This document shows positions 8,142 to 17,331 of a stretch of 64,000 nt of DNA, in pieces; within the stretch, counting starts at the first letter, position 1; every line of letters starts with the position of its first letter. Source of the stretch: Sporosarcina sp. Te-1 (GTDB lineage: Bacteria; Bacillota; Bacilli; Bacillales_A; Planococcaceae). The stretch lies in assembly GCF_017498505.1 (NCBI RefSeq), contig NZ_CP071798.1, positions 1,054,001 to 1,118,000 of the forward strand, given 5' to 3'. The translations under genes and the position numbers were made by a program. Below the pieces are notes generated by a model. The model saw nothing but the letters and a program-made list of their open reading frames with translations. It made no database searches and had not been told where the DNA came from.

Positions 8142-8867
8142 TTATATGTACCAACCGCCATTTAATTTCAAGATTTCCCCTGTCATATAATCCGCTTTTC
8201 CACTTATCAAAAATTCTGTCAGGTCGGCCACTTGCTCGGGACTTCCTGTTTGTCTCAGCGGTATTTGCTCCATCACCATTTGCCGATCTTCTTCTGAAAG
8301 TACGCTGTTCATGTCTGTCTCGATCCATCCCGGTGCAATGGCGTTGACTCTGATGCCGGAATAAGCGGCTTCTTTCGCATAGGCTTTGACAAAAGCGTGT
8401 TGTGCTCCCTTCACAGTGGAATACATTACTTCTCCCGCCGCTCCTGTATTTCCCCATATTGAACCGATAAAAACAACATAGGAAATATCATAACTTCTTA
8501 ACTGGGGTGACAACCGGCTGATCAAAGCTGCAGGATTTTTGACATGGACATTCCAGAGCGAATCCATATCCGCTTCTGACGTGTCTGACAGCAACTTCAT
8601 GACTGTATGTCCGCTCGAAACGATGACAGCTTGAACATGACCAATTTGATCTGAAAGGGTTACTGCCCCGTCATGTTGAGCGAGGTCAGCATTCACCAAA
8701 ATGAACTGACTGTTCGGATGGTGGGCTTGAAGCTCCCTCTGAAGCAAAACGGCTGAATCTTTGTCTGTATGGTAATGGAGAAACAGCGACCAGCCAGAAG
8801 CTGCGAGCTTCCGGCCGATCGCCCTGCCGATGCCTCCCGAAGCACCTAAAATGACTGCATGCTTCAT
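8142..8867 (-). CDS. ymfI: Short-chain dehydrogenase/reductase YmfI
   Basis: NAD(P)-dependent oxidoreductase of the SDR superfamily, 241 residues. The Rossmann motif GASGGIGRAIG is at about residues 7-17, and the catalytic YSTVK (Tyr-x3-Lys) and upstream Ser region (VVFIGSIWGN) are present, with the usual NGGW C terminus. The start at 8867 has AGGAG ten bases upstream; an in-frame start 24 codons earlier would run inside ymfH and is rejected. Substrate unknown: FabG-like proteins of this cluster are often annotated as 3-oxoacyl-ACP reductases, but nothing here proves that. It follows ymfF and ymfH with a 4-base gap. Confidence 0.9.
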   Translation of the reverse strand: MKHAVILGASGGIGRAIGRKLAASGWSLFLHYHTDKDSAVLLQRELQAHHPNSQFILVNADLAQHDGAVTLSDQIGHVQAVIVSSGHTVMKLLSDTSEADMDSLWNVHVKNPAALISRLSPQLRSYDISYVVFIGSIWGNTGAAGEVMYSTVKGAQHAFVKAYAKEAAYSGIRVNAIAPGWIETDMNSVLSEEDRQMVMEQIPLRQTGSPEQVADLTEFLISGKADYMTGEILKLNGGWYI

Positions 8868-8871
8868 GCAA

Positions 8872-10170
8872 TCACTTCTCCTCGCCTGCAGGTGTAATTT
8901 TAAAAACGGTATGGCCTTTCGGATCTGCAATCGTTCCAAAAGCCTCTTTCAAGTCGTTGCCATCTAGCTGTTCAAGCAATGGCAGGACATCAAACAAGTT
9001 CATATCGTTGAATAGATAATGCGTAAACTGATTGGCAATATATTCAATAGAGTTCAATGAACGCATGTATTGGCCGATCCGTTTTTTACGTGCCCTTTCC
9101 AGATCCTCTTCACCGATAGACCATTCAGCGGATGCCGATTCAATAGTGCTTCGGATTAGTTGCTCCAACTCTTCCAGATGCTCCGTATCTGAATTGATGA
9201 CAGCGAAGCCGAAACTTTTCTCTAAATTGAACTCGTAACCATAGGATTCGTCGATTAATCCTTCTTCATAGGCTTTCGAATAAAATTTAGAGGATCTGCC
9301 GAAAAGAATATCCATCGCCAAACCGACTGCCAACTCTTGTCGCAATAATTCTTCACCAGTCAAATTTGTCCGATTGCATTTCATCCCAAAGCTGAACTTC
9401 GGTTTTGTAATGTCCATGTTGAGCGTTTTTTCTTGGCTGCCCGCCTCTGAAGGTTCCTCGTGTTTGTCACGCACCACCTCTTCTGGCTCAGAGAATGTCT
9501 TGGCAGACTGATCTTTTCGAACAAAGTCAATCATCTCTTCCGGATCCACTGCTCCAATTGCGAAAAAGACCATATTGGACGGATGATAAAACGTTTCATA
9601 GCATTCGTATAAATGATCTGCTGTTATTTTATCGATCGATTCATATGTCCCGAGAATATCGATATGGATTGGATGCTGCTTATACAAGTTTTGGATTGTG
9701 CCTAAATACAAGCGCCAGTCCGGATTATCTTCATACATCGTAATCTCTTGACCGATAATCCCTTTCTCTTTTTCAACCGTCTGGTCCGTAAAATAAGGTT
9801 GTTGAACAAAGTCCAATAAGACTTTTGTGTTATCATACAGCTTTTCGGTCGTTGAAAAGAGGTAGGACGTCCGAGTATAAGAAGTGAACGCATTCGCGGA
9901 AGCACCATTCTCTCCGAACTTTTGAAATACGTCACCCTCTTCCTTCTCAAACATCTTATGCTCAAGGAAATGCGCGATTCCATCAGGCACTCGTACCATT
10001 TCCTCTTTGCCGCGTGGAACGAAAACACTGTCGATTGAACCGTATTTCGTAGTAAAGGTCACATAGGTCTTGGAAAAGCCTCGCTTAGGCAGCACGTAGA
10101 CATCCAAGCCATTTTCCAACTTCTCATGGTAGAGAGTTTCCTGCAAATTTTCAAATGTAATTTTTTCCAT
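8872..10170 (-). CDS. ymfH: M16 family zinc protease YmfH (catalytic-type subunit)
   Basis: 432-residue inverzincin peptidase. The zinc-binding HxxEH motif is HFLEH at residues 67-71, with the usual downstream glutamate region (ENGASANAFTSYTRTSYLF). It resembles the active partner of two-subunit M16 peptidases such as mitochondrial processing peptidase. ATG at 10170 overlaps the TGA of ymfF (TGATG), so the two are probably translationally coupled; a GTG one codon upstream is possible. The natural substrate is unknown. ymfF directly upstream lacks the zinc motif, so a heterodimer is the likely functional unit. Confidence 0.92.
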   Translation of the reverse strand: MEKITFENLQETLYHEKLENGLDVYVLPKRGFSKTYVTFTTKYGSIDSVFVPRGKEEMVRVPDGIAHFLEHKMFEKEEGDVFQKFGENGASANAFTSYTRTSYLFSTTEKLYDNTKVLLDFVQQPYFTDQTVEKEKGIIGQEITMYEDNPDWRLYLGTIQNLYKQHPIHIDILGTYESIDKITADHLYECYETFYHPSNMVFFAIGAVDPEEMIDFVRKDQSAKTFSEPEEVVRDKHEEPSEAGSQEKTLNMDITKPKFSFGMKCNRTNLTGEELLRQELAVGLAMDILFGRSSKFYSKAYEEGLIDESYGYEFNLEKSFGFAVINSDTEHLEELEQLIRSTIESASAEWSIGEEDLERARKKRIGQYMRSLNSIEYIANQFTHYLFNDMNLFDVLPLLEQLDGNDLKEAFGTIADPKGHTVFKITPAGEEK

Positions 10171-11441
10171 CACTCAGTCGCCTCTCTTCCCGATAACAAG
10201 TAAACCAATTCCATCTTAATATTGGAAGCCATTTTAACAATATCTTCTTTTGTGACCGTTTCCCACTGTTGAATCAAATTGTCGGCATTAAAGTGTTCGT
10301 CCAATTGTTTATATTGATCAAAAACCTCAATTTGCCCCTTAGCAGAATCAAAGGAGCCTCGGATACTATTGGAAAGAAGGGCAACCGTTTGATTGATTTC
10401 CAAATCGGACACATCTCCGTTCCGCATCGCTTCCAGCTGTTCCTCAATTAACTTAACCGCTTTTTCTTCCAGATCTGCATCAATACCTGCTAATACATAT
10501 ATGATCCCATAATGTGAGGCATAAGCACTGTTGACGTAATAGGCCATACTTTCCTTTTCACGAACATTCATGAAAAGTTTACTGTGAGCAAAACCACCTA
10601 ACACTCCGTTGGCAACTTGCATTTTGGTGAAATCCGGATGATTGAATGTAATCGGCGTCTGGTAGCCGACTTGCAATTTTCCTTGTTTCATCTCCTGCTT
10701 TTCGCGAATGTTACGTACTTCTTTCACGTCTGGAGCGGCAGCCTCTTCGTTGGAACGGACGATTTTTCTGCCTTTCAAGCCGATTAATGAAGAAATTTTT
10801 TGGATTAGTACATCTTCATCAATATCTCCTACAACATAAATATCCACCTCATCGGATTCGAGCATTTGATTGTAGGCAGCAGTTAAGGATTCGGCGTTAA
10901 TTTTGTCAACCGCGGATTCAGTGCCGTAAGCGGAAATAGAGGCAGGCTGATCAGGTCTCATCAATTCCAACATTCTTTTTTGCGCATACCTCGTCTTGTC
11001 GTCATAGACAGAACGAATTCTTTCTTTCACTACGCGCTTTTCACGATTGACAACCTCTTCCTCAAACGATCCATTTTGAAAGTTCGGCTCAAAAAGCACA
11101 ATACGCATCAAATTAAGTACCTCTTCGAATACGCCTTGTTCTTTCAAGTATTCATCGTTTACGCACTCCGTATTGATCGAAAGCATATGTACGTCTCCCC
11201 GCTTCGATACATCGGTATAATAAACGGTTCCATACAGTGAATCAAGCGCTTTCTGAAACTCGCTCTGGGACCTGTAGACCGCATTGGAGTCCTGCAAAAC
11301 ATTAGCCAAGACTGCACGGTTTGCGTTTTTTTCCACGTCTAATTCGGATTTGAATTTGATGGATAAATTAATTGTTTTGAATTGCTTGGTATTTCGGACG
11401 TACAACGTGACGCCTTCTTGCAAAACCGTTTTATTAAACAT
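10170..11441 (-). CDS. ymfF: M16 family protein YmfF (non-catalytic partner)
   Basis: 423 residues with the M16 fold but no HxxEH: the equivalent segment reads NRAVLANVLQDSN. It is therefore probably an inactive scaffold that pairs with YmfH, as in mitochondrial processing peptidase and other bacterial M16 pairs. The C-terminal half keeps the family pattern QVANGVLGGFAHSKLFMNVRE-type sequence. ATG at 11441 follows AGAGGTGTTCAT. It begins a transcription unit ymfF-ymfH-ymfI from a promoter at 11485-11514 and its stop overlaps the ymfH start. Partnership is inferred from adjacency and motif complementarity. Confidence 0.9.
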   Translation of the reverse strand: MFNKTVLQEGVTLYVRNTKQFKTINLSIKFKSELDVEKNANRAVLANVLQDSNAVYRSQSEFQKALDSLYGTVYYTDVSKRGDVHMLSINTECVNDEYLKEQGVFEEVLNLMRIVLFEPNFQNGSFEEEVVNREKRVVKERIRSVYDDKTRYAQKRMLELMRPDQPASISAYGTESAVDKINAESLTAAYNQMLESDEVDIYVVGDIDEDVLIQKISSLIGLKGRKIVRSNEEAAAPDVKEVRNIREKQEMKQGKLQVGYQTPITFNHPDFTKMQVANGVLGGFAHSKLFMNVREKESMAYYVNSAYASHYGIIYVLAGIDADLEEKAVKLIEEQLEAMRNGDVSDLEINQTVALLSNSIRGSFDSAKGQIEVFDQYKQLDEHFNADNLIQQWETVTKEDIVKMASNIKMELVYLLSGREATE

Positions 11442-11484
11442 ATGAACACCTCTTGTTTTCCTAATATTCCAAGTACCCTATTTC

Positions 11485-11514
11485 ACTATACATTCATATG
11501 AACCCGTGTTGCAA
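11485..11514 (-). promoter_or_regulatory. Sigma-A-like promoter for ymfF-ymfH-ymfI
   Basis: Minus strand TTGCAA at 11509-11514, an 18 bp spacer, and TATAGT at 11485-11490 preceded by TG. It lies between the nupQ terminator and ymfF. Confidence 0.72.
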
Positions 11515-11557
11515 AGTAAACGCATCCCGAATTCATAATGTTAGTGTAACCGAAATA

Positions 11558-11603
11558 CAATAGAAAAACCGTCTGGAATTTGCATAAAAATTCCAGACGG
11601 TTT
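11558..11603 (-). terminator. Intrinsic terminator after nupQ
   Basis: A perfect 16 bp stem, AAACCGTCTGGAATTT with AAATTCCAGACGGTTT, 6-base loop, then TTCTATTG on the minus strand. It closes the nup operon. Confidence 0.92.
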
Positions 11604-11672
11604 GTATTCCAGTTTAGCAGTAGGCAAACAGTTATCCAATTGGACGTTCACTGTCCTATGAATTGTGTGTGA

Positions 11673-12638
11673 TTATCTGCTGCCTTTGATATATGGAGTT
11701 CCACTTGCTTTTGGAGCATTCGCCTTTCCAATGAAACCAGCCAATGCCAGGATAGTCAAGGCGTACGGCAAGATTAGGAAGAAGACGGACGGAATCTTTT
11801 GGATGAATTCAACATCGATTGAACCGGCACTAATTGCAAGGGCTTGAGCAAATCCAAAGAACAAAGCCGCTGCCATTGCACCGATCGGATGCCATTTACC
11901 AAAGATCATCGCAGCTAACGCCATGAATCCTTGCCCGTTGATCGTCGCGTGACCGAAATCACCTGTCATTGTTTGCGAATAGACGGCACCACCGATACCA
12001 GCCAATCCTCCTGAAATGATGACGGCAATATAGCGGATTTTCGTTACATTAATCCCCATTGTATCTGCAGCCATTGGATGTTCACCGACAGAACGAAGTC
12101 TAAGGCCGAATGGCGTCTTGTAAATGATAAACCAAGCAAGAATGGCAACTAGGATAGCAAGGACGGATGAGCCGTATACCGATTTGAAAAACATCGGCCC
12201 GATAAGCGGGATATCCTGTAAGAACGGAATATTAATACGTGGGATCTTTTCCTGAATGAAATCCGTTTGTCCCTTGCCGTAAATCATTTTCACTGTAAAT
12301 AATGCGATCGCAATACCGAGCATGTTAATCGCTACCCCGGATACGACCTGGTCTGCACGGAAGGAAATTGAAGCTACCGCGTGCATGACAGAGAAAGCCG
12401 CCGAAACTAGCATAGCCACCAGCAGGGCAACCCAAGGCGTCCAGCTGCCGAATGTATCTACAAAAAACAAATTGAAGACGATTCCAATAAAAGCACCCAT
12501 GACCATGAGGCCCTCAAGCCCGATGTTGACGACACCGGAACGCTCGGAGAATACCCCTCCGATTGCAGTAAAGATCAATGGGGCGGCATAAGCAATCGTC
12601 GTTGGAATGATGAAATAAAGAACTTCCAAGAAGCTCAT
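11673..12638 (-). CDS. nupQ: Nucleoside ABC transporter permease (NupQ/YufQ-type)
   Basis: 321-residue integral membrane protein of the BPD_transp_2 family (RbsC-like, about eight to ten helices). Motifs typical of purine nucleoside importers are seen: SGVVNIGLEGLMVMGAF near the N terminus and GFGHATINGQGFMALAAMIFGKWHP-type sequence. With NupP it forms the membrane channel. ATG at 12638 follows AAGGAGGCGAAATGAT. It is the last gene of the nupNOPQ operon, one base after nupP, and is followed by a strong terminator. In B. subtilis the orthologous system imports guanosine; substrate range here is inferred. Confidence 0.93.
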   Translation of the reverse strand: MSFLEVLYFIIPTTIAYAAPLIFTAIGGVFSERSGVVNIGLEGLMVMGAFIGIVFNLFFVDTFGSWTPWVALLVAMLVSAAFSVMHAVASISFRADQVVSGVAINMLGIAIALFTVKMIYGKGQTDFIQEKIPRINIPFLQDIPLIGPMFFKSVYGSSVLAILVAILAWFIIYKTPFGLRLRSVGEHPMAADTMGINVTKIRYIAVIISGGLAGIGGAVYSQTMTGDFGHATINGQGFMALAAMIFGKWHPIGAMAAALFFGFAQALAISAGSIDVEFIQKIPSVFFLILPYALTILALAGFIGKANAPKASGTPYIKGSR

Positions 12639-12639
12639 A

Positions 12640-13686
12640 TCATTTCGCCTCCTTTTTCTTTGTCAACCGTTGTAAACCAACACGGATGATATACCCTGAG
12701 GCTACGAAGAAAATGATGAGTGCTATGACAATCGAAACGATTTCCAATGGAATGTTCGCCGCATTCGGCATATTATTCGCACCGTATTTCAAGGAACCGA
12801 ACAATGATGCACCGAAAATGACACCGATCGGGGAATTGGCTCCGAGCAATGCAACGGCAATGCCGTCAAACCCGATTCCAGTAAAACCGCCACGGTTTGT
12901 CATATTTCCGAAAGTCCCAAGAGCTTCCATTGCTCCTCCAAGACCAGCAAAAGCACCAGAGATGACCATAGCGAGGATGATGTTTTTATTAACATTCATA
13001 CCTGCATATTGTGAAGCGTGGTCATTAAAACCAACTGACTTCAACTCGAAGCCTGTTTTTGTTTTCTCCAATATGAACCAAGTGACCACAACCATGGCCA
13101 ATGCGACAAAGATTCCATAGTGAAGGGTAGAAAAGTCTGTTAATTGAGAAAGAAAATCCGAACGCAATGAAGCTGTCGGATGGATTTTCTCCGTTTTATA
13201 ACCACCGCCAGACACAGCTTTGATCAATGCGTTGACTGTATGAAGCGCGATGTAATTCATCATGATCGTTACAATAACTTCATGGACGCGCAATGTTGCT
13301 TTTAAAACACCTGGAATGAGCCCCCATAGTGCCCCCGCAACTGCAGCTGCCAGCAACGATAACGGCAAGTGGATAATCATTGGCAGTTCAAAAGCGGACC
13401 CAACATAAGCGGCGGCAAACCAGCCGACCATCAACTGGCCTTCTACGCCGATGTTGAACAAACCAGTACGGAAGGCGAATGCAACGGCAAGCCCGGCCAA
13501 GATATACGGGCTGATTTGCCGGATGGTTTCGCCGATTGCATAGGCATCGCCGAAAATACCATTCCATAGTGCAATATAACCTGCCACTGGATCGTAGCCG
13601 CTCACTAGCATGACGATAGCGCCCACGATCAGACCTAAAATTATGGAAATGACAGGTACCAAAATATTGACAACCTTATTTGACAT
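12640..13686 (-). CDS. nupP: Nucleoside ABC transporter permease (NupP/YufP-type)
   Basis: 348-residue membrane permease of the BPD_transp_2 family, partner of NupQ. It shows the paired motifs FRTGLFNIGVEGQLMVGWF-type (TGLFNIGVEGQ) and GIGFDGIAVALLGANSPIG-type (GFDGIAVALLG). The start chosen (ATG at 13686) is 5 bases after GAAGGTGA; an in-frame GTG and ATG two and three codons upstream lie in or against that SD. The 5' end overlaps the 3' end of the ATPase gene nupO by 11 bases, consistent with translational coupling. Function and partners come from family and operon context. Confidence 0.93.
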   Translation of the reverse strand: MSNKVVNILVPVISIILGLIVGAIVMLVSGYDPVAGYIALWNGIFGDAYAIGETIRQISPYILAGLAVAFAFRTGLFNIGVEGQLMVGWFAAAYVGSAFELPMIIHLPLSLLAAAVAGALWGLIPGVLKATLRVHEVIVTIMMNYIALHTVNALIKAVSGGGYKTEKIHPTASLRSDFLSQLTDFSTLHYGIFVALAMVVVTWFILEKTKTGFELKSVGFNDHASQYAGMNVNKNIILAMVISGAFAGLGGAMEALGTFGNMTNRGGFTGIGFDGIAVALLGANSPIGVIFGASLFGSLKYGANNMPNAANIPLEIVSIVIALIIFFVASGYIIRVGLQRLTKKKEAK

Positions 13687-15244
13687 CATCGTCACCTTCT
13701 TTCACAACGGTATTCTGTCCGTCCGTCACGATTTTGTCTCTCGAATGACCCGCCATCAGTAGTCCGAGTTCCTGTTCGGACGTTTCAGATGGCGTTACCG
13801 TGTCAATAATTTGTCCATCATGAATAACTGCAATCCGGTCTGAAACATTCATAACCTCATCCAGTTCAAATGAGATAAGGAATACCGCTTTTCCTTTGTC
13901 CCGCTGCTCAATTAGCCGTTTATGGATGAATTCAATTGCTCCGACATCCAATCCACGAGTCGGCAATGCTGCGATGAGCAGATCAGGATCACGCTTCACT
14001 TCCCTGCCGATGATCAGCTTTTGCTGGTTCCCTCCGGATAAGGCGCGTGCCAATTCATGCTCTCCTTGTGTTCTTACGTCGAACTCCTCAATGATATCCT
14101 TCGCATGTGCCGAGATCACTTTATAGTTCATGATGCCGTTTTTTGAATATGGTGCATGATAGTATTCTTGCAAGGCAGAATTATAGCCAACTGAAAAGTC
14201 CAGTACCAAACCATGTTTGTGACGGTCCTGCGGTATATGCCCTACACCCGATTCGGTAATTTCACGAGGTTTTTTCCCAGTAATATCCTTGTTGTTAATG
14301 CTGATGGTTCCGCTTTTCGCCTTACGGAGTCCCGTAATCGCTTCAATTAATTCTGACTGGCCATTTCCATCGATACCTGCAAGTCCAACAATTTCACCCG
14401 CTCGGATAGAAAGGTTCAAACCTTTTACCTTTTCAATGCCGCGGTTATCCGCGACCACTAGGTTTTCAACATATAAAACTTCTTCTTTCGGATGGGAGGG
14501 CCCCTTTTCAGTTTTAAACGTCACTTGACGACCGACCATCAAGGTTGCAAGTTCTTCCGGATCCGTCTCTGCTGTGATGACGGTTCCAATTCCTTTCCCT
14601 TTTCGGATGACGGTGACACGATCGGAAACATCCATGATTTCCTGAAGCTTATGAGTAATCAAAATGATTGATTTCCCTTCCGCAATCAGCTTTTTCATAA
14701 TAGCGATCAACTCGTCGATTTCCTGAGGTGTCAACGATGCAGTCGGTTCATCAAAAATGAGAATTTCTGCTCCCCGATAAAGCGTCTTTAAAATTTCAAC
14801 ACGTTGCTGCATCCCTACAGAGATGTCTTCAATTTTCGCATATGGATCAACGTTCAAGCCATATAGTTTAGAAATCTCTGCGACCTTTTTCGCAGCTTCT
14901 TTTATATTGACAGTTCCCATCTTAGTCGGTTCACTGCCCAAAATAATATTTTCTGTAACGGTCAAATTCTCAACAAGCATAAAGTGTTGGTGAACCATTC
15001 CGATCCCTAAGTCATTCGCGACGTTCGGATTTGAAATGTTCACTTTTTTTCCTTTGACCCGAATTTCTCCCTCTTCAGGTTGATACAAACCAAAGAGCAC
15101 GTTCATCAAAGTTGATTTACCTGCTCCGTTCTCTCCTAAGAGTGCATGAATTTCTCCTTGCCTCAGTTGAAGAGTGATGTTGTCATTCGCGAAGAAATTA
15201 CCGAACTGCTTTGAAATATTCAGCATTTCAATGACGTATTCCAA
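13676..15244 (-). CDS. nupO: Nucleoside ABC transporter ATP-binding protein (NupO/YufO-type)
   Basis: Tandem ABC ATPase of 522 residues powering nucleoside import. First domain: Walker A GENGAGKST, signature SVGMQQR, Walker B ILIFDEPTA. Second domain: degenerate Walker A GIDGNGQSE, signature LSGGNQQK, and LLIAALPTRGLD where the DE is replaced, as is usual in this sugar/nucleoside subfamily. Start chosen is TTG at 15244, which begins M-E-Y-V-I-E-M-L-N-I like B. subtilis YufO and follows AGGAAGTG; an upstream in-frame start would add 18 residues without homology. It overlaps nupP by 11 bases and follows the lipoprotein gene after a hairpin. Confidence 0.94.
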   Translation of the reverse strand: MEYVIEMLNISKQFGNFFANDNITLQLRQGEIHALLGENGAGKSTLMNVLFGLYQPEEGEIRVKGKKVNISNPNVANDLGIGMVHQHFMLVENLTVTENIILGSEPTKMGTVNIKEAAKKVAEISKLYGLNVDPYAKIEDISVGMQQRVEILKTLYRGAEILIFDEPTASLTPQEIDELIAIMKKLIAEGKSIILITHKLQEIMDVSDRVTVIRKGKGIGTVITAETDPEELATLMVGRQVTFKTEKGPSHPKEEVLYVENLVVADNRGIEKVKGLNLSIRAGEIVGLAGIDGNGQSELIEAITGLRKAKSGTISINNKDITGKKPREITESGVGHIPQDRHKHGLVLDFSVGYNSALQEYYHAPYSKNGIMNYKVISAHAKDIIEEFDVRTQGEHELARALSGGNQQKLIIGREVKRDPDLLIAALPTRGLDVGAIEFIHKRLIEQRDKGKAVFLISFELDEVMNVSDRIAVIHDGQIIDTVTPSETSEQELGLLMAGHSRDKIVTDGQNTVVKEGDDDVK

Positions 15245-15299
15245 TCGTTTCACTTCCTCATGTGATTTATTTAAGGTTGTTTCAGTTAATTGACACAAT

Positions 15300-15326
15300 A
15301 AAAGATTTTTTTGTAAAAATCTTTTA
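15300..15326 (-). repeat. AT-rich inverted repeat upstream of nupO
   Basis: Minus strand AAAAGATTTTT and AAAAATCTTTT form a long AT-only stem between the nupN terminator and nupO. It may add to attenuation or protect the 3' end of nupN mRNA. Confidence 0.45.
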
Positions 15327-15345
15327 CTCTATCAATTTTTTAACA

Positions 15346-15378
15346 GGTAAATGATAAAGGCCGGACTTAACCGGCCCT
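15346..15378 (-). terminator. Intercistronic terminator after nupN
   Basis: Minus strand AGGGCCGG, loop TTAAGT, CCGGCCTTTATCATTT. The GC-rich stem with a moderate T tract sits between the binding-protein gene and the transporter genes, a common way to make more binding protein than channel. Confidence 0.75.
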
Positions 15379-15395
15379 TACCATTCGCACATCCA

Positions 15396-16466
15396 TTACT
15401 TTGTGAATTCAGGTACTTCGATTTCACCATCAGCAATTTTCTTGGCATACTCATCGACTTGTTTCAAGACATCTTCAGGAATTGCGCCACGGGAATCAGC
15501 AAGGGTTACACCATCATCATGTAAACCATACACTTTTGTTTCGCCGCCAGGGAATTTTCCTTCTTTTGCCAAGTTGGAGATATCTTGAACCGCTACATCA
15601 ACACGTTTCAACATGGAAGTCAATGTTACGTTATCTTCACCGACTTTTCCTTCATCATATTGGTCGGAGTCAACGCCGATTACCCAAACATATGCGTCTT
15701 TATCTGCTTTTTTACGTTCTTTCGCTTCCGTGAATACGCCATTACCAGAACCGCCTGCCGCGTGGAAAATGATATCTACGCCAGAAGAATACATACGACC
15801 TGCTGCCGCTTTACCAAGTTCCGCTTTGTCAAACGCACCTGTGTATTGAACATCAACTTTGATGTCAGGTTTAACAGCTGCAACTCCAGCTTCAAAGCCT
15901 GCTTGGAAACGCTCGATAACCGGAATTTCCATTCCGCCTACAAATCCGATTTTGTCAGATTTAGTCATTAATGCAGCAGCAACTCCAGCCAAGAAAGCGC
16001 CTTCTTGTTCTTTAAACAAGATGCTTGCAACGTTTGGTTGATCGACTACACCGTCAATGACGGCATAGTTTGTTTCAGTTTGTTGAGAAGCAATTGTATC
16101 AATTGCATCTTCCATTAGGTAACCTACACCGAAAACGAGGTCAAAATCACGGCGAGTAAGCGCGTTCAAATTAGACGTGTAGTCCGATTCGTCTTTCGAT
16201 TGAAGATAATCGAAACCCCCGCTCCCTTTTTCCATCTTGTTATCAGCACCGAATTGTTTGATCCCTTCCCAGGCGGATTGGTTGAACGATTTATCGTCAA
16301 CGCCGCCTACGTCAGTAACCATTGCCACGGAGAAATCGGATTGATTTCCACCGTTTGAAGAAGATGTGTTCCCTTTTTCTTTCTCTTTGTCCGTTCCGCA
16401 AGCCCCCAGAATCGTACCGGCAGCAAGAACCAATGACAACGCAAGACCATATTTACGTTTGCTCAC
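15396..16466 (-). CDS. nupN: BMP-family nucleoside-binding lipoprotein (NupN/PnrA-type)
   Basis: Substrate-binding lipoprotein of a nucleoside ABC importer, 356 residues. The N terminus is a lipoprotein signal: basic KRK, hydrophobic core, lipobox LGAC with Cys at about residue 23, then a Gly/Asn/Ser-rich linker. Family motifs include [20 protein letters not shown] and [11 protein letters not shown]. Start chosen is GTG at 16466, seven bases after GGGAGGT; earlier in-frame starts would place 16 charged residues before the signal. It is first in nupNOPQ and follows the regulator ymfC. B. subtilis NupN binds guanosine; binding specificity here is inferred. Confidence 0.94.
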   Translation of the reverse strand: MSKRKYGLALSLVLAAGTILGACGTDKEKEKGNTSSSNGGNQSDFSVAMVTDVGGVDDKSFNQSAWEGIKQFGADNKMEKGSGGFDYLQSKDESDYTSNLNALTRRDFDLVFGVGYLMEDAIDTIASQQTETNYAVIDGVVDQPNVASILFKEQEGAFLAGVAAALMTKSDKIGFVGGMEIPVIERFQAGFEAGVAAVKPDIKVDVQYTGAFDKAELGKAAAGRMYSSGVDIIFHAAGGSGNGVFTEAKERKKADKDAYVWVIGVDSDQYDEGKVGEDNVTLTSMLKRVDVAVQDISNLAKEGKFPGGETKVYGLHDDGVTLADSRGAIPEDVLKQVDEYAKKIADGEIEVPEFTK

Positions 16467-16504
16467 TGTGTGGACCTCCCTGTTTTGTAATTTGGTATTT
16501 ATGC

Positions 16505-16519
16505 GACGTATCAAACGTC
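16505..16519. promoter_or_regulatory. Candidate operator: inverted repeat upstream of nupN
   Basis: GACGT-ATCAA-ACGTC, perfect 5-base arms with a 5-base spacer, lies 39-53 bases before the nupN start, in the ymfC-nupN gap. It could be a site for the YmfC regulator or the base of an mRNA hairpin. It does not match the usual HutC-type operator. Confidence 0.35.
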
Positions 16520-16555
16520 TTGAAAGTGTATCCGGAAATTATGCCGAATAGCACC

Positions 16556-17281
16556 TTATACCCTTTTCCTTACAACATGAAAGCTGAATTTATCCGCTCG
16601 AAAGTAATTTTTCGAGTACAGGACCATTTCCCCTTGCTCGCTGTAATGGTGTTGAAATAGTACAAGCAATGGCACATCGACCCCACAGCGTAAGATGGAA
16701 GACGCTTCGTCATCATAGCCGACAGGTTCAATATTCGCTATTGCTTGGACAATCCGGATGTCACCTGATTGCTCAATTGCATCGAAAATCGACTCATTGG
16801 CAAGGACATCCTGTCCATTGGGCAAATGCTTTGCCAAAACATGATCGATGCAGTAGACGACAGGGTCGCCATCCGCAGTGCGAACCCGCTTGATGGTGAC
16901 AAGGCTGTCAGCAGCACTGCAATCAAACTTGCCGATCATCTCATCATTCGGCAGCACAGTATCCACTTCTTTAAAGATCGTGCCAGGCTCCATGCCTGCA
17001 CCCGAAATCATCGAAGATACACTGGATAATTGTTCAATTCCAGATGTGAATAAAGGCTTAGTGTTGACAAATGTTCCAACCCCGTGCTTTCTTACAATGA
17101 TTTTCTCTTCTTCCAGGACACGCAGCGCTTCTCTAAGCGTAGCTCTGCTAACGCCGAGGGTTCGGGAAAGTTCGAATTCAGAAGGGAATTTTTCATTCTC
17201 CTTGAAGACCCCATCCTCGATATCCTGTTTTAGCCGCTCAATCACTTGAACATATAAATGTCTTGGATCCGCTTTTATCAT
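16556..17281 (-). CDS. ymfC: GntR/HutC-family transcriptional regulator (YmfC)
   Basis: 241-residue repressor-type protein. N-terminal winged helix at about 5-70 with the GntR signature FPSEFELSRTLGVSRATLREAL; C-terminal UTRA ligand-binding domain of the HutC subgroup. Start is ATG at 17281 (or GTG one codon upstream), following GGGAGG; 17 further upstream codons are in frame but overlap inverted repeats in the leader. It is transcribed directly ahead of nupNOPQ with an 89-base gap, so it probably regulates nucleoside uptake, and the repeats ahead of it suggest autoregulation. Ligand and targets are inference. B. subtilis has ymfC beside spoIIIE too. Confidence 0.9.
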   Translation of the reverse strand: MIKADPRHLYVQVIERLKQDIEDGVFKENEKFPSEFELSRTLGVSRATLREALRVLEEEKIIVRKHGVGTFVNTKPLFTSGIEQLSSVSSMISGAGMEPGTIFKEVDTVLPNDEMIGKFDCSAADSLVTIKRVRTADGDPVVYCIDHVLAKHLPNGQDVLANESIFDAIEQSGDIRIVQAIANIEPVGYDDEASSILRCGVDVPLLVLFQHHYSEQGEMVLYSKNYFRADKFSFHVVRKRV

Positions 17282-17303
17282 CACTGCATTCCTCCCTCCC
17301 GAA

Positions 17304-17331
17304 GAGGTTAGACCTCTGATGTGTGACATCA
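17304..17331. promoter_or_regulatory. Two adjacent inverted repeats in the ymfC leader
   Basis: GAGGT-TAG-ACCTC at 17304-17316 and TGATGT-GTG-ACATCA at 17317-17331 abut each other, both perfect with 3-base centres, 8 bases upstream of the ymfC SD. Their place and symmetry suit operators for autoregulation by YmfC; as RNA they would form two small hairpins. Confidence 0.5.
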
